Below are positions 26,085-38,149 of a stretch of DNA of 64,000 bases, piece after piece. Source of the stretch: Gordionus sp. m RMFG-2023 (Eukaryota > Nematomorpha > Gordioida > Chordodea > Parachordodidae); contig NC_088779.1 of assembly GCF_954871325.1 (NCBI RefSeq), forward strand, positions 10,232,846 through 10,296,845. Reading direction: 5' to 3'. Every line of letters begins with the position of its first letter. Within the stretch, counting starts at the first letter, position 1. Position numbers and translations under genes: made by a program. The notes beneath the pieces were generated by a model. That model made no database searches and was not told where the DNA came from. It saw only the letters and a program-made list of their open reading frames with translations.

Positions 26085-26335
26085 GTCGGAAAATATGACT
26101 TCGATCCAAAATCTGGGACGTTTTTTTTCGACTCCGACTTAAAATGGCCTTTATTTTTTACCTTAGTAAAAGCTGAAAAAACGATCTCAACTCAAATATG
26201 TGTCGTTTTTTGCAAAGTCTTTCTAGGGTCAAATACAAAGTCGAAAGTTGGGTCCTTTTTATGGACTTGACCCAAAATAAGGTCATTTTCTAATTCGACC
26301 TAAAGTTGAAATCGTTTATTTTTACCCAAATTAAA
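26085..26335. repeat. solo array of degenerate CGACTC/GGGTCG repeats
   Basis: Degenerate units of ~35-45 bp alternate TTTTTTCGACTC-type and GGGTCnTTTT-type strings. They match the outer parts of both arms of the foldback element at 37.6-38.0 and 42.8-43.4 kb. Open frames through the array are artefacts of the repeat. Confidence 0.6.
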
Positions 26336-26887
26336 GTTAATTAATTTTATATAGTATAAAATTTATATATTAAAAATATCTAAATTACATATTAATGAAT
26401 TTTACAAAATGTAATGATCTTATATATATATATATATACAAATAATGAAGGATAAAATAATATAACTTAAATACGAATAATAAGAATTAAATAAGTTATA
26501 ATATAAATTGTTGCTAGAAATATGTTACCGTAATTAGAATATGGAAACCAAATTGAATAGTTTACGTGATACGTGATATTAAGCTCATAGCCCTACGCAT
26601 CATATATATAACAGAGTTATAATACAACAGAGCAACGCTTGATTCCCACATGAAAAGCCCATCAGTGGATAAAAGATGGTAATCATTAAATAATTAAAGG
26701 ACCATACACGTTTTTTGGACAGGCCGCAGTTACCTGTGCCGCAGGGCAAGAGGCAAAGCCACTTACTTAAATCCTCATGAGAAATAAAAGGAGAGTTAAA
26801 AAGCCCATGCCCGATTAAATAAAAATTTGATTATAGAAGAGTTATGTGCTATGTTAATTTACTTTTATTTAGCATAGTGAGAAATCC

Positions 26888-26945
26888 AGGGATGCGAACC
26901 CGGCAAAATTTATACCCGGGTTCTTTTCAGGTTCGGTTCAGGTAT
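26888..26945. mobile_element. terminal fragment of the GGGTTCG family
   Basis: CAGGGATGCGAACCCGG followed by GGTTCGGTTCAGG is the mirror image of the terminus at 1-135. It lies just before the left Harbinger fragment. Confidence 0.45.
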
Positions 26946-26969
26946 AGTATATTTATGCATATTATTATT

Positions 26970-27064
26970 TAAAAGGAGTTTGAAATAAAGTGGAATTTAC
27001 CAAACTGTGTGGGTCTATTGATGGAAAACACTGCTGAATTAAAAAACCACCCCATTTTTTTTCT
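26970..27064 (+). pseudogene. PIF/Harbinger transposase fragment, left part
   Basis: The frames read FEIKWNLPNC, then (one frame change) GSIDGKHC, a stop, and IKKPPHFFSVV. This matches the Harbinger DDE nuclease block W-FPNC-G-IDGKH-RI--P. The sequence is cut off by the gypsy LTR at 27067. The downstream part resumes at ~31420. Confidence 0.7.
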
Positions 27065-27066
27065 GT

Positions 27067-27210
27067 TGTTTACAAGAAATTGATTTTTTATATTCGCTTA
27101 AAGATTCAATTTATTTATAATTTATAAAAATAGAAAAACATATATATATAGCTGATAATATTATATTAAATCACTTTACAACTTTACAATAAATTAATCA
27201 AATCATTTCA
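27067..27210 (+). repeat. 5' LTR of gypsy fossil 1
   Basis: A 144-bp repeat matching 31164-31298, both with the GCTGATAATATTATATTAAA block and the AATCATTTCA end. Confidence 0.85.
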
Positions 27211-30200
27211 TTTGGCGACGACGATTTATTTTTCAAGTCATTTTTGACGACGACGAATTATTTAAAATAAAAAGTTTAAAATTATACCATGCCTCTGAAG
27301 AAGATTGAAGAACATTCTCAATTTCATAATCCAGAATTTGTCAAAGAAAAAGTAAATATTCAGGATTACCTATATAATATAGAACTCATTTTCACAAGGT
27401 AAAAAATATATTCAATGAAAATAAAAAAAAGGATCTTTTATTGGCCTATATAGGCACCGAAAATTTAATTAAAATTAAAATTTTTTATTTTCCAAATATT
27501 TTAAATAATATAAATTATTTAACTTTAATCGAGAATCTAGAAAAAATTTTTAAGGATGTCTTTAACATTTTTCTTTATAGGAATAATTTTTTTACATTAA
27601 AAAAAAATAACGAAAGTATAATTGACTTTTCAATTAAATTAAAAAGCATTTGCGCTTTATGTAATTTTAAATCGCCGGTTGATGAACTCTTAAGGGATAT
27701 TTTCATCTTAGGAGTAGGGTTACCCGAGCTGGACAAAGAACTTCGGTTAAAATATGCCGAAGGAAATATTACTTTTGAAGATACTGTGCGTCTAGCTATC
27801 GCGCTGTCTTCATTGGAGAAGGAAACCCTGACAGAAGTTAATAAAATAATTAAACATAAGCCTATGCAAGTTTCCAAAAATACTTATTCTAGGAATAATT
27901 ATAACAACGTAAACAAATTCAATAATAATAATTATAATGCTAACAAATTCAACAATCATTTTTATAAAGTTTTAAACCTAATTTCAGTCAAAAAAAAGTA
28001 ATATGCTTTAGATGCGGAAAAGCAAACCACACAGCGAAAGGTAGAACGCATGCTATACAAATGATTTTACCACGGACGCCTCGCCTGTCTTTTGTTAATA
28101 AAGCTACAATCGATGCGAAGATAAATGGACTGCAGCTTACTATGGAATTCGATACTGGGGCGGCGTGTAGTGTGATAGACGAGGTTACCTGGAGTCGCAT
28201 AGGCTAACCAACATTATCACCTGCTTATAAACTAATAGGATATAACCATATAAACTAATAGGATATAACCATATCAAAATCGAAGTATTGGGTAAATGTT
28301 TAGTGAAAGTCGAAGTAAAAAATATTTCAAAATTTTTACCTATTTGGGTAGTTAAGGGTGAGAATTCCCTCATTTTTGGAATGGCTTTTCTTAAAGAATT
28401 TGATATAAAACTTCCCGAAGAAGTTCGTATTAACAATATAAATATGAAAGATTCCAGTTTAAATACAATTGTTTCAAAATTTCCGCAAGTTTTTAAAAAA
28501 AAATTAGGACAAATAAAATTACAGGAAGCCGTCATAAAGATACAACCAAATACAGTGCCAATTGCGTTACCATCTAGAAGAATTCCATTTCCGTTGCGTC
28601 GAACCGTTGAAGCTGAGTTGGACAGACTTTTAAATGAAGGCGTTATCGAGAAGGTAGATCCAACAAAGACTCCAATTACTTGGGCTACGCCAATGGTTAA
28701 TATTTTAAAGAAATCCGGTGCCGTGCGGATATGCGGAGATTTTCGTTTAACAATCAACAAATATTTAGCGATGGATAACGATTTACTACCAACTTTCGTT
28801 GACTGACAAATAGGATCGATGGGTGGTAAAATATTTTCAACGATAGATTTAAGAGATGCATTTTTACAATTCGGAGTTAGTCCAGAATGTAAAGACCTTT
28901 TAGTAATTTCGACTCATGTCAGTTATTATCGATATCAAAGAATTCCTTTTGGGTTGACTAGCGCTCCGATAATATTTCAACGTTTTATGCAAAACCTATT
29001 ATAGGGAATTCCTAAGGTTAGTGTATTTTTAGACGATGTAATTATTGCAGGCGAGAATAATTTTGATCATATAGTTAATCTAGAAGAAGTATTAAGAAGA
29101 TTTGATAAGGCTGGATTGACAACTACGACCGATAAAATTAAAATTGGAGAAAGGTCAGTTACTTATTTAGGTCATGTTCGGAATTCACCCGACCGAAGAT
29201 AAGATTAATGCTATAAAAAGTTGTAAAACACCATCTAATGTTAAAGAATTACGTTCGTTTTTGGGAATGGTAAATTATCAAGAATCGTTTATTAAAAATT
29301 TACATTCTATTTGTGCGCCTTTACACCAAATAACGAGTAAAAATGTGAGTTGGTTTTGGTCAGCTAAAGAAGATGAAATATTTAATGTAGTTAAAAAAAT
29401 ATTATCAAAAGAAGATACAATAATTCCTTATTCAGCCGATATTCCTGTCGTAATTTCTTGTGACGCTTCCGAAGATGGTCTAGGAGCTGTTAATGCACAC
29501 CGATTTATTACTGGCCAGGAGAAACCGATTGCTTACGCATCGAGGACACTTTCAGCAGCTGAAAAGAATTACGCCACTATTGATCGGGAAGCTTCGGCGA
29601 TCATGTTCGCTATCGAGAAGTTTCTTCAGTACATTTATGGAAGACATTTTATTTTGGTTACTGATCATAAACCTTTAAAATATATCTTAGGTGATAAAAG
29701 AAACCTTAATAAGATAACAAATAACCGTTTAATACGGTGGGCCACGAAGCTTTTAAATTATGACTGTGAGATAATTCATAGGCCGGGTAATCAAAACAAA
29801 TGCGCCGACGATCTGTCCCGTTTGGGAGTAGAGAGAGAAAAAAGGAATGAAGTTAAAAAAAAATTTGAAAATGAAATTAGAGAAGTAAGGATCAATTTAA
29901 TTGATGATTTATCGTTCACTCGAAGTAAAGTTATTTGTGAAATGATCAATGATATAAATCTAAAAGAGATTGTTAAATTAATAAAAAATCATTGGCATAT
30001 GGATAATATGAATAATTATTCGGAAAGTTTAAAAAAATTTATCTTAATTAAAGATAATATTTCTTTCGAAAAAGGGCTTTTATTTTATAATGATAGAATC
30101 ATCATTCCTGATAACCTAAAAAAGGAGGTTTTGAATGTTATCCATCGAGGACATCCGGGGACAGTGGGGATGAAATCCTTATACCGATACTATGTCTTCT

Positions 30201-31163
30201 GGACAAATCTTGACCGAGATGTTGAAGAATTCGTAAAAAACTGCAAAAGTTGTCAGGAAGGAAGACCGGGATCCAGAGATGTACCATTATACAATTGGAA
30301 TATTCCTACCCGACCTTGGGAAAGAATACACATTGATTTGACAGGCCCCGTGTCTGGAAAGTACTGTTTAATTTGCGTAGACGCTTTCACCAAATGGGTT
30401 GAAGTTGCAATTTTAACACATATTAATTCGACGAGTGTAATAAATAATCTGCGTAGTTATTTCGCTAGATTTGGTTTACCTCGTTACATTGTCTCAGATA
30501 ACGGTACTCAATTTACTGGATCAGAATTCAAAACGTTTCTTTTTAAAAATAATATAAAACATTTTAGATCGGTCCCTTATAGCCCCAAGTCGAATGGTTT
30601 GGCTGAGCGCTATATACGTACGATAAAGACGCGTTTCTATGCTGGAAGGAGAAATGGAACTCCGGACCAGTTAAATTTAGCGAATGTTTTAATTACACAC
30701 CGAAATACTCCAAACGCAACTACCGGTAAATCCCCTGCCGAAAATGATTTTTGGAAGGCCGCTCAGGACGACGTTAGATCAGTGGAAATTATCTACGAGA
30801 GAAAGGACTGAAAACGCGTTATGGAAACAAAAAAATTATAATGATAGGAACGTTGAGCCCCGTGAATTTATAGAGAAGCAAAAAGTTTGGGTAAAAAACG
30901 AAAGGACTGTGAGATGGCTTGAAGGAACAGTGGTTCAACGGAAAAGTGCGATATTGTATAATGTTGACTCTGAGGGTATTGTAAAAAACAAGCATGCCGA
31001 CCAACTGAGGGAAGCTCATGTACAAGCTAAAGAAACACCCATGACAATGACTGAGGATTTGGACATTGCAGAACATAATGGAAATACAACTCTAGAAAAA
31101 AGAGTTTCGAAACCCCCATTACGTTATTATGATGAATTCAATTTATAGTGGGGAGAACTCTAA

Positions 31164-31298
31164 TGTATTTAAATAAATTGATTTTTATATTCGCTTAAAG
31201 ATACAATTTATAAAAATAGAAAAACATATATATATATAGCTGATAATATTATATTAAATCACTTTACAACTTTACAATAAATTAATCAAATCATTTCA
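31164..31298 (+). repeat. 3' LTR of gypsy fossil 1
   Basis: A 135-bp copy of the 5' LTR, preceded by a purine-rich tract. Confidence 0.85.
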
Positions 31299-31419
31299 GT
31301 TTATTAATTAATTTTTAATTTATACTAATTAAATATTTCATCATTAATTAAACATTGCAATGAATATAAATACAAACCTAATTATTACAAAAATATATGA
31401 TTTAAATATTGTAAAAACA

Positions 31420-31985
31420 AAGAATTTTGGATGCAAATGGAAAATTTATAACTGTTGATGTTGAGTTCTGGTAGCAATCTGATGGAGGAGTTTTTGCCAA
31501 CTCCAAAATATAAAAAATGGGGGCATTCAATTACCTCCTCCAAAAGGTTTGCCAAATTTCAGCCTAATTCTCCCCCATTTTGTTGTGATGATGCCTATCC
31601 TTTAAAACTATAAGGGTATCATATATATTGACTAAATTATATCATATTTATATAATATATCAAAGTAATTATTTTGGCATTATTAACTTAATCAAAATGG
31701 CCTTTTAATGATCAGGAATTTAAAATTTTATATAGTATTTTTATTAATTAAAATTTGTTTTCATTATTATTTTAAGGTATACTTACACTACAACAAGAGT
31801 CCTATAATTATAGAATATCTTATACAGGAATGTGCATTTGGTATCTAAGAGCTAAATTGGTGATCTTTGACCCTTCTATGGATATAAAATTACCACTAAC
31901 TGAAAATATAATACAAACTTCTACATTACTCCATAACATTATTATTGATAAGGAAAGATTTATTCCTATTTTTCCTTAAAAGAAT
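31420..31985 (+). pseudogene. PIF/Harbinger transposase fragment, right part
   Basis: Blocks in order: DANGKFITVDVEFW, a stop, QSDGGVFANSKIYKK, DDAYPLKL (the GDDAYPL motif), NYRISYTGM, then IFDPSMDIKLPL and IIQTSTLLHNIIIDKERF. They match the second half of Harbinger DDE transposases, ending in the usual CC-LHN helix. Several stops and frame changes. The left half is at 26970-27064, with gypsy fossil 1 between them. Confidence 0.78.
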
Positions 31986-33250
31986 TTAACCCCTATAAAT
32001 TTATTTAAGCAACAATCAATTAAATCGTCATCAAATATTGCAAAATAATAGAAATTTATTTTGCTTATATTTATACAAAAATCCTATATTATAGAAATAT
32101 ATTATATTTATTAATATATTTTTTATAAATTAAATTATGTCTTATTTTGTATTTTTTATATATTTTAATAAAATAAATTTTCCTTTAATATAATCTAAAC
32201 TCATTATAAAATATATGTATATGTAGGAAGGAATATCATTAAGAAAATCTATAGTGTATATAATTTTATTTTAAAAAAAGCAAATAAGATATTTATATTT
32301 ATGAAAATATATTTTATTTCAAATAATATAAATATATACAAAATAATTTTATTTAATTTATACATAAATATTATAGATTAAATTTGCGAAGAACATCATA
32401 TATTTGAACAGTTAAAACATTTTTCTCTACATTTATCTAATTTTTCTCTCAACATAAGACATATGTCATATTCAGTTTTTTTATTTTTAAGTATCTCTAT
32501 GTTTAGTATCCCTTTGTTCTAATTTTATAAGTGTTTTAAATTTATCTATTTTAAATTTTTCTATAAAGCAAATAACAAATTAACAATGTCATTATACTTT
32601 CTCTTAAGTCATTTATAATATAAACTCGGTGATTCAACAAAAGACAAAGATATTTTAATATAAATAATATATATTTTTAGATATTATTTTACACAAATTA
32701 CTAAACTTAATTAATGCAGGACTTTTGAGAATAATTATATCATCTAATATATTGTCACTATCACGTTGTGCCGCTTATGACTCTTAGAATGCTACTTATG
32801 ACCTTTTAATATATTGATCCACAAACTTTATTTAAGACTTTTAGAATATTAATCCCCAAACTTCATTCAATGATTAAATAAAAATGAAAATAAATTTTTA
32901 TAATCGAATTTTCACAATTTTTATAACCAAAAAAAAATGAATTAATTACATATCAATATGCTTCCCTTTTATAAGCTATGATTCACAAAAAAAATAATTT
33001 AAAATAATAATAAATTAAAAATTCATTTCTTAAAAATTATCTACCCCTGAATCATGCTGAAAAATCTTAATTATAATTAAAAATAAAACAATATTAAATA
33101 AAAATAACTCAAAAATTGCAATACATAATGACTTAACCAAAAATCAACATTTACAAATCTAATTAACGCGATAAAAATTAAACTATATAAAAATAACTCA
33201 CCAAACGCTATCATAATGACTTTACGAAAAAAATTCAACTTTACAAATAA
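31986..33250. other. AT-rich interval, nothing recognised
   Basis: No gene or clear repeat. It probably includes the 3' flank of the Harbinger relic. Confidence 0.35.
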
Positions 33251-33259
33251 TATTTTCAT

Positions 33260-34050
33260 TACTTATGACACCTCTCTCGTTTAACCAATCCTTGAAACCC
33301 CAAATTCCTTGAACATCTCTGAGAATTCTCTTTCCCCATACTTCGCTAAATTGTTGTTGTCAGTGGGCATCTTCGAATATCGTTTGTTCCAATATATTTC
33401 CATAATTACCATTCCTCCATCGTCTCCTTCTATGATTAACGCGAACCTAAAATAATTACTTCCCTTTTTTTAAAAAAAAAAAGACACCCATGCAAATACC
33501 TCCTCACTTCTGCGACACAAGCTGAAAATTCTAATCAACCTCTAATACCCCCATTTCCGCAACACACACTGGAAATACTCCTCCATCTCAAATACACCAT
33601 CATTTTCGGCAACACAGCTGGAAATGCTCCACCATTTATGCGATACACGCTGGAAATACTCCTCCACAACACACCTCTACATATACTACAGCAGCTCACC
33701 TGCTACTCTATCGTGACTTTGACCTCATTAAAAAAAATTCTCCCATTGACCTCCGGCCCTTGTTGCTTGGATCCGTTCCTCAACACACTTGGTCTTCATG
33801 CCATACTCTGACTTTGCCATCTAGAAATAGGACCTTACTCAACTTCTTCGCAACATTTTCAATCACTACCCCAGACTGCCACTTCTTCTTTTCCCCATAA
33901 ACTCTTGCCTATACCACCTATCCCACAGTGAATTTTATTGAACCCTCCTTCTTTCCTTCCATTTTTGGACTATCGGACTCCGGTTTTAAAGCATCCAATC
34001 TAATCATCCTGAGTTCCAAAGATTTTTCTATGGAGACATCTCATCTTCTC
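33260..34050 (-). mobile_element. decayed gypsy-type integrase tail with internal minisatellite
   Basis: On the minus strand ~33.77-33.95 kb the blocks VYARVYGEKKKWQSGVV and VLFLDGKVRVWHEDQV look like the C-terminal (GPY/F-like) module of a gypsy integrase. The rest, to 33260, is GC-richer than its surroundings and contains a short tandem repeat. The copy is old, has many breaks, and has no LTR that I can pair with it. Confidence 0.5.
33489..33675. repeat. ~35-bp tandem repeat, four to five degenerate units
   Basis: Units follow a pattern of CCATTT, CGCAACACA and CTGGAAATACTCCTC. They sit inside the gypsy-like relic. Confidence 0.55.
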
Positions 34051-34059
34051 TCCTACTAT

Positions 34060-34560
34060 TATTATAACTAGTAGAAAGCCCGTCAAAAATGATGGAGAAT
34101 GAGATTTTTATTCATTTTTTTACGATAGATGTCATACCAAGTCCAAGCTCACAATATTAGGAAGCATTTAATTAGATTGACCTGCCATCTTTTTCTTTTA
34201 TTAATGACGGATAAACCACCTGTACAATTATTAAGTGAGGTTATGACAGGGTTTGTTATCAATAAAAACAAAAGAATAATTAAAAAAAATATTAATGTAT
34301 TAAACCTGAAGAGGAGTCAATATTAGGTTAACCTCTCTAGAAATAATGGGAATATCATCCACCAGAAGCTAAAATAGATGTATTCTAAAATGAAAAGTAT
34401 AAGCATTTTTAGTATATATAGATGAATAACTTTATTTTGCATTTGGTAGATTTTATAGGGCTTCACGTCATATGACCCAGTATAATTTTTTTGCTTAAAT
34501 ATGAGTTGAATTAAGAATTGAATGATATTTATTTTTGGATAAGTCCAGCCTGCGGCTGGA
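34060..34560. other. interval with a weak Helentron-like string and a small hairpin
   Basis: AACTAGTAGAAAGCCCGTC at ~34069 resembles strings seen at Helitron-like element boundaries, and CCAGCCTGCGGCTGG at ~34545 forms a hairpin. Without a second copy the element call is tentative. The 65-codon frame at 34129-34326 has no recognisable content. Confidence 0.25.
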
Positions 34561-34705
34561 GTGTGTAGCCTGAGATAGGGAAATAAGAGAAAATTAAATG
34601 GAAAGAAAATAGGGAAATTAAATGGGAAAGGAAGGTAAATATAAAGAAAAAGGAAATTAAAATGTGAAGATAGGAAAGGGAAATGATGAGAAAGGGAAAG
34701 ATAAT

Positions 34706-35034
34706 TGTTAAATAATAGTGATTATACCTTTCGGTCAAAATTTTATATTAACATTTTTTTATATATCATTATAATGTGACATTTTTTTATTCACTTTGTA
34801 TTTAAATTTAATCGATGAAAATTTTATATTAACATTTTTTTATATCATTTTAACGTTTTTTAATATCAATTTGTATTTCACACAATTAGTTATTTTTTTT
34901 ATTATTAAAAAACTATATATAAAGAAAAATTGCTTTTAGTGAAAAGGGAATAAAAAATAAAAATGTAATTTGTATAAAAATAAAATATGACATGATGATA
35001 ATTACTTAATGGGAGATTCTAGTCCATTCTTACA
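34706..35034 (+). repeat. 5' LTR of gypsy fossil 2
   Basis: A 329-bp direct repeat of 37050-37376. The outer target duplication ATAAT is at 34701-34705. Confidence 0.88.
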
Positions 35035-37049
35035 TGGAGGCCAAATTACGTCCGAACTTCACGATGGATGCTTTGAACAATTCCATATATATGATGAATT
35101 CGCTGGATTTCCCTAAATTCAGTATCGATGACAACGCCTACATAGGGAAATTACAGAATTTCTTCGACACCAGCAAGATTTCCAACGGAGAAAAGGCCGC
35201 GTTGTTTCTCCGAAGTCTTCCAGATGACGAATTCAATAACATTATAGCAATTTGCACCGAGGCAGACTTCCAGGATCCAATCGCCCTGCTTGGCAAACTC
35301 CTACAACATCCATCGAAGACTGAAAACGCCAAACTGTCATTATTTTATGCTGCCAGTCAAGGCAAGGAGGAGACGTTCTCGGCTTGGGTCACACACGTAG
35401 CACGACTCAATAAAGAATGCAAATTCAATGGAATTCAGCCCATTATTGAGAAAGTGAGAGTTGCTTGGAATTCCAAAGATGTCAGGAAAGCGGTCAGGAG
35501 CTCTATGACTATAGAAGAACAATCTAGGTCTAGAGGAAGACACCACTGAGCCAAGTGACATCAAGGGCATGATGAAATTGTTTCATTTGGATGAATCACT
35601 TGGAGTACAAGAGGTTGATCACATGGGCAGAGTCAATAATAGTTACGTAATAACAAAACCCATTGAGGACTCTCACGCACATGGTAAATCTCTTATTAAG
35701 CAACCCCAGTTCATCAATGACAATCTTCCCGGACAGCATTTCGATGAACGTTACGATGTAAGCTGCGACTATTGCCGCGATAAACGATTTGATGAACGTT
35801 ACAAGATACGCTACGACAACGGCCGCGACAAACGATTCGATGGACGGCACAGCAACTTCCACGACAATCGTTTTGATCAAAGCTACGATAATTGTCACTA
35901 TAACCGCAACCGTTTCGATAATCGCAACGATAACTACTACGACGATCGATACAACAATATCGGGTACAACGTCCATGGAAATCGCCACGACTATCATTGT
36001 GACCATCATCAAAGCCCTGATGGGATGACTGCTATAGAGGTGATAACCGAACCAACTATTCCCGTCGTGGTCAGCACAGACACAACCCTCAAAATATTAA
36101 TGATTTTCCGAAATATTCGTCGAAGCCCAACCATTATAATAATGACAATATTACTTACAACAGATCTTCTGATTACAGAGATCGTGATTGTCAACTGAAT
36201 ACGATGCTATGAACATCGAAGTATTCGATGACGACGACTCAAACACAGAACTTAAAGAATATAATCTGCAGAATTTGGAAGTGTACAATCTGGGGGTCAA
36301 CGATACCAGATATGACGCGTACAACGTAACGGTGAGCATCAACAACATACCCACGTTGATGCAAGCAGACACCGGTACGAGGTACACTATACTTCGAAGC
36401 TGACAGCTAAGACTGTAGGCATAACCACAATACTTAAGACGGATATGAAACTCACTGGTTATGACGGCAGCGCCATCAAGATATTAGGTCTTGCCAATGT
36501 GAACGTTAAGTATGAAGGTAACTCACAAACGCTGGAGGCCATAGTGGTAGATTGTGATAAAATCCCCCTGTTAGGGCGTATGTGGCTCCACGCCTTCAAC
36601 AACATTAAAAACGTTTTTAGTGGGTAATGTAGAGAATGATCTCAAGAAGGTGATCTCGACAACAAAAAAAGACCTTGAATCACTCCTACAAACCCAAAAT
36701 GGTCAGACAAGAGAAAGTTCACTTGAAGCCCGATGCCGTGCCTAAGATCATACCTTCAAGGAGAGTTCCATATGTCAGGGTTGATGCGATGACTCGTGAA
36801 TTAGATGGCTGACTGAAGGACAACATAAACCTTGCTCGAGAAGAATCTAGATGCCCGATGCCATGAACAAATGATCTGATCGCAAAGTTAGCTAAGGGCT
36901 GCCCTTACTTTACCAAGCCATCATTCGGTTTGAAAAAAAGACTGCACCATGAACATGGGTGGCGTATTGCGTGGCGATCATGAGCGTTAATGACGTTCCA
37001 CTAAACTTATCCAAGAAAATCGTAAGCCGAATTTTTTTGGAGGGTGGAA

Positions 37050-37376
37050 TGTTAAATAATAGTGATTATACCTTTCGGTCAAAATTTTTTATTAACATTT
37101 TTTTATATATCATTTTAATGTGACATTTTTCCACTTTGTATTTAAATTTAATCGGTGAAAATTTTATATTAACATTTTTTTATATCATTTTAACGTTTTT
37201 TAATATCAATTTGTATTTCACACAATTAGTTATTTTTTTTATTGTTAAAAAAAGAAATATAAAGAAAAATTGTTTTTAGTGAAAGGGGCATAAAAAATAA
37301 AAATGTAATTTGTATAAAAATAAAATATGACATGATGATATTATTACTTAATGGGAGATTCTATTCAATTCTTACA
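37050..37376 (+). repeat. 3' LTR of gypsy fossil 2
   Basis: A 327-bp direct repeat of the 5' LTR, followed by ATAAT at 37377-37381. Confidence 0.88.
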
Positions 37377-37511
37377 ATAATTAAAGAAATTAAAAGAAAA
37401 GAAAGGAAAAGAGAATTTTAGTATTTTTTAGATTTTAATGTTTCCAATATTATTTGAGACTGTTGTTAAAATAATAATGTTAGTGATATCTTCAGTAGGG
37501 ATACATTTAAC

Positions 37512-37594
37512 ATAAGACTAACATTTAACATTAAAAAATCGCAATCTAGGTTCAAGCCTACAATATTTGGAAAAAATTTTCAAGCATCCAAGAT
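37512..37594 (+). repeat. 83-bp direct repeat, left copy
   Basis: ATAAGACTAACATTTAA to CATCCAAGAT. The same sequence recurs in the same direction at 43578-43660, so it brackets the foldback element. Far too long for a target duplication; likely a pre-existing repeat or a recombination scar. Confidence 0.75.
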
Positions 37595-38149
37595 TTTTCG
37601 ACTCAAACTTGAAGTTTGGGTCGTTTTATTCGACTCCGACATAATGTTTGGGTCGTTTTTTTCGACTTCAAACTTGAAGTCTAGATCGTATTTTTTCGAC
37701 TCAAAGCTTGAAAAACGACTTCGACTCAAGATACGGTCATTTTTTACGACTCCGACTAAATACTTGAATCGTTTTTTCGACTTCGACCCAAAATATGGGT
37801 CATTTTTTACGACTCAAACTTGAAGTTTAGATCGTATTTTTTGACTCAAACTTGAAGTTTAGATCGTATTTTTCGACTCCAACTCAAAGTTTGGGTCGTT
37901 TTTCTGACTCAGACTCAAACATCGGGTCGTTTTATTCAATCCGACCCAAAATATGGATCTTTTTTTTTAAAGACGACTTAAAGTTAGGGTTGCTTTTTTT
38001 CACCCTTAACCCAATATCTAGATCATTTTTTTTGACCAAAAGTCAAATAACATTTAGTATATATTAATATTATAGGCGGGAAAGTTACTTAAAGCTTCTT
38101 TAAATTATAATACTCTGGATTAACTATTCATCATAGTTATTTTTTAAAA

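Larger units (their letters stand above)
27067..31298 (+). mobile_element. Ty3/gypsy LTR retrotransposon fossil 1 (broken)
   Basis: The LTRs (27067-27210 and 31164-31298) are unusually short, ~140 bp, start TGT and end TTTCA, and are very similar, so insertion was recent in relative terms. TGGCGACGACG just after the 5' LTR is the likely primer-binding site; GTGGGGAGAA just before the 3' LTR is the likely polypurine tract. Parts in order: gag (~27.4-28.0 kb), a CX2CX4H zinc knuckle (~28.0 kb), protease with a DTG motif (~28.1-28.2 kb), reverse transcriptase (28.3-29.1 kb), RNase H (~29.4-29.8 kb), and integrase with an HHCC finger and DDE core (~30.1-30.8 kb), plus a C-terminal extension to ~31.15 kb. 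It carries a handful of breaks and is not intact. No clear target duplication. The PR-RT-RH-IN order identifies Ty3/gypsy. Confidence 0.92.
34706..37376 (+). mobile_element. Ty3/gypsy LTR retrotransposon fossil 2 (broken, most of pol missing)
   Basis: LTRs at 34706-35034 and 37050-37376 (~328 bp, TGTTA...TTACA) are flanked by the 5-bp target duplication ATAAT (34701-34705 and 37377-37381). TGGAGGCCAAAT follows the 5' LTR as a primer-binding site and GGAGGGTGGAA precedes the 3' LTR as a polypurine tract. Parts in order: gag (~35.0-35.5 kb), an Asp/Arg/Tyr-rich tandem region (~35.7-36.0 kb), an aspartic protease with a DTG motif (~36.2-36.6 kb), and the start of reverse transcriptase (~36.7-37.0 kb). 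The rest of pol is absent and there are several breaks. The LTRs differ at perhaps a dozen sites by eye, so it looks older than fossil 1. Confidence 0.9.

Noticed and set aside
35596-36028. Long Val/Ile- and Thr-rich frames on both strands in gypsy fossil 2
   Set aside because: Shadows of the repetitive Asp/Arg/Tyr-rich coding region in other frames.
37852-38067. Identical 'protein' on plus at 37852 and minus at 42803-42985
   Set aside because: It is a translation of the CGACTC/GGGTCG repeats in the foldback arms, duplicated because the arms are inverted copies.
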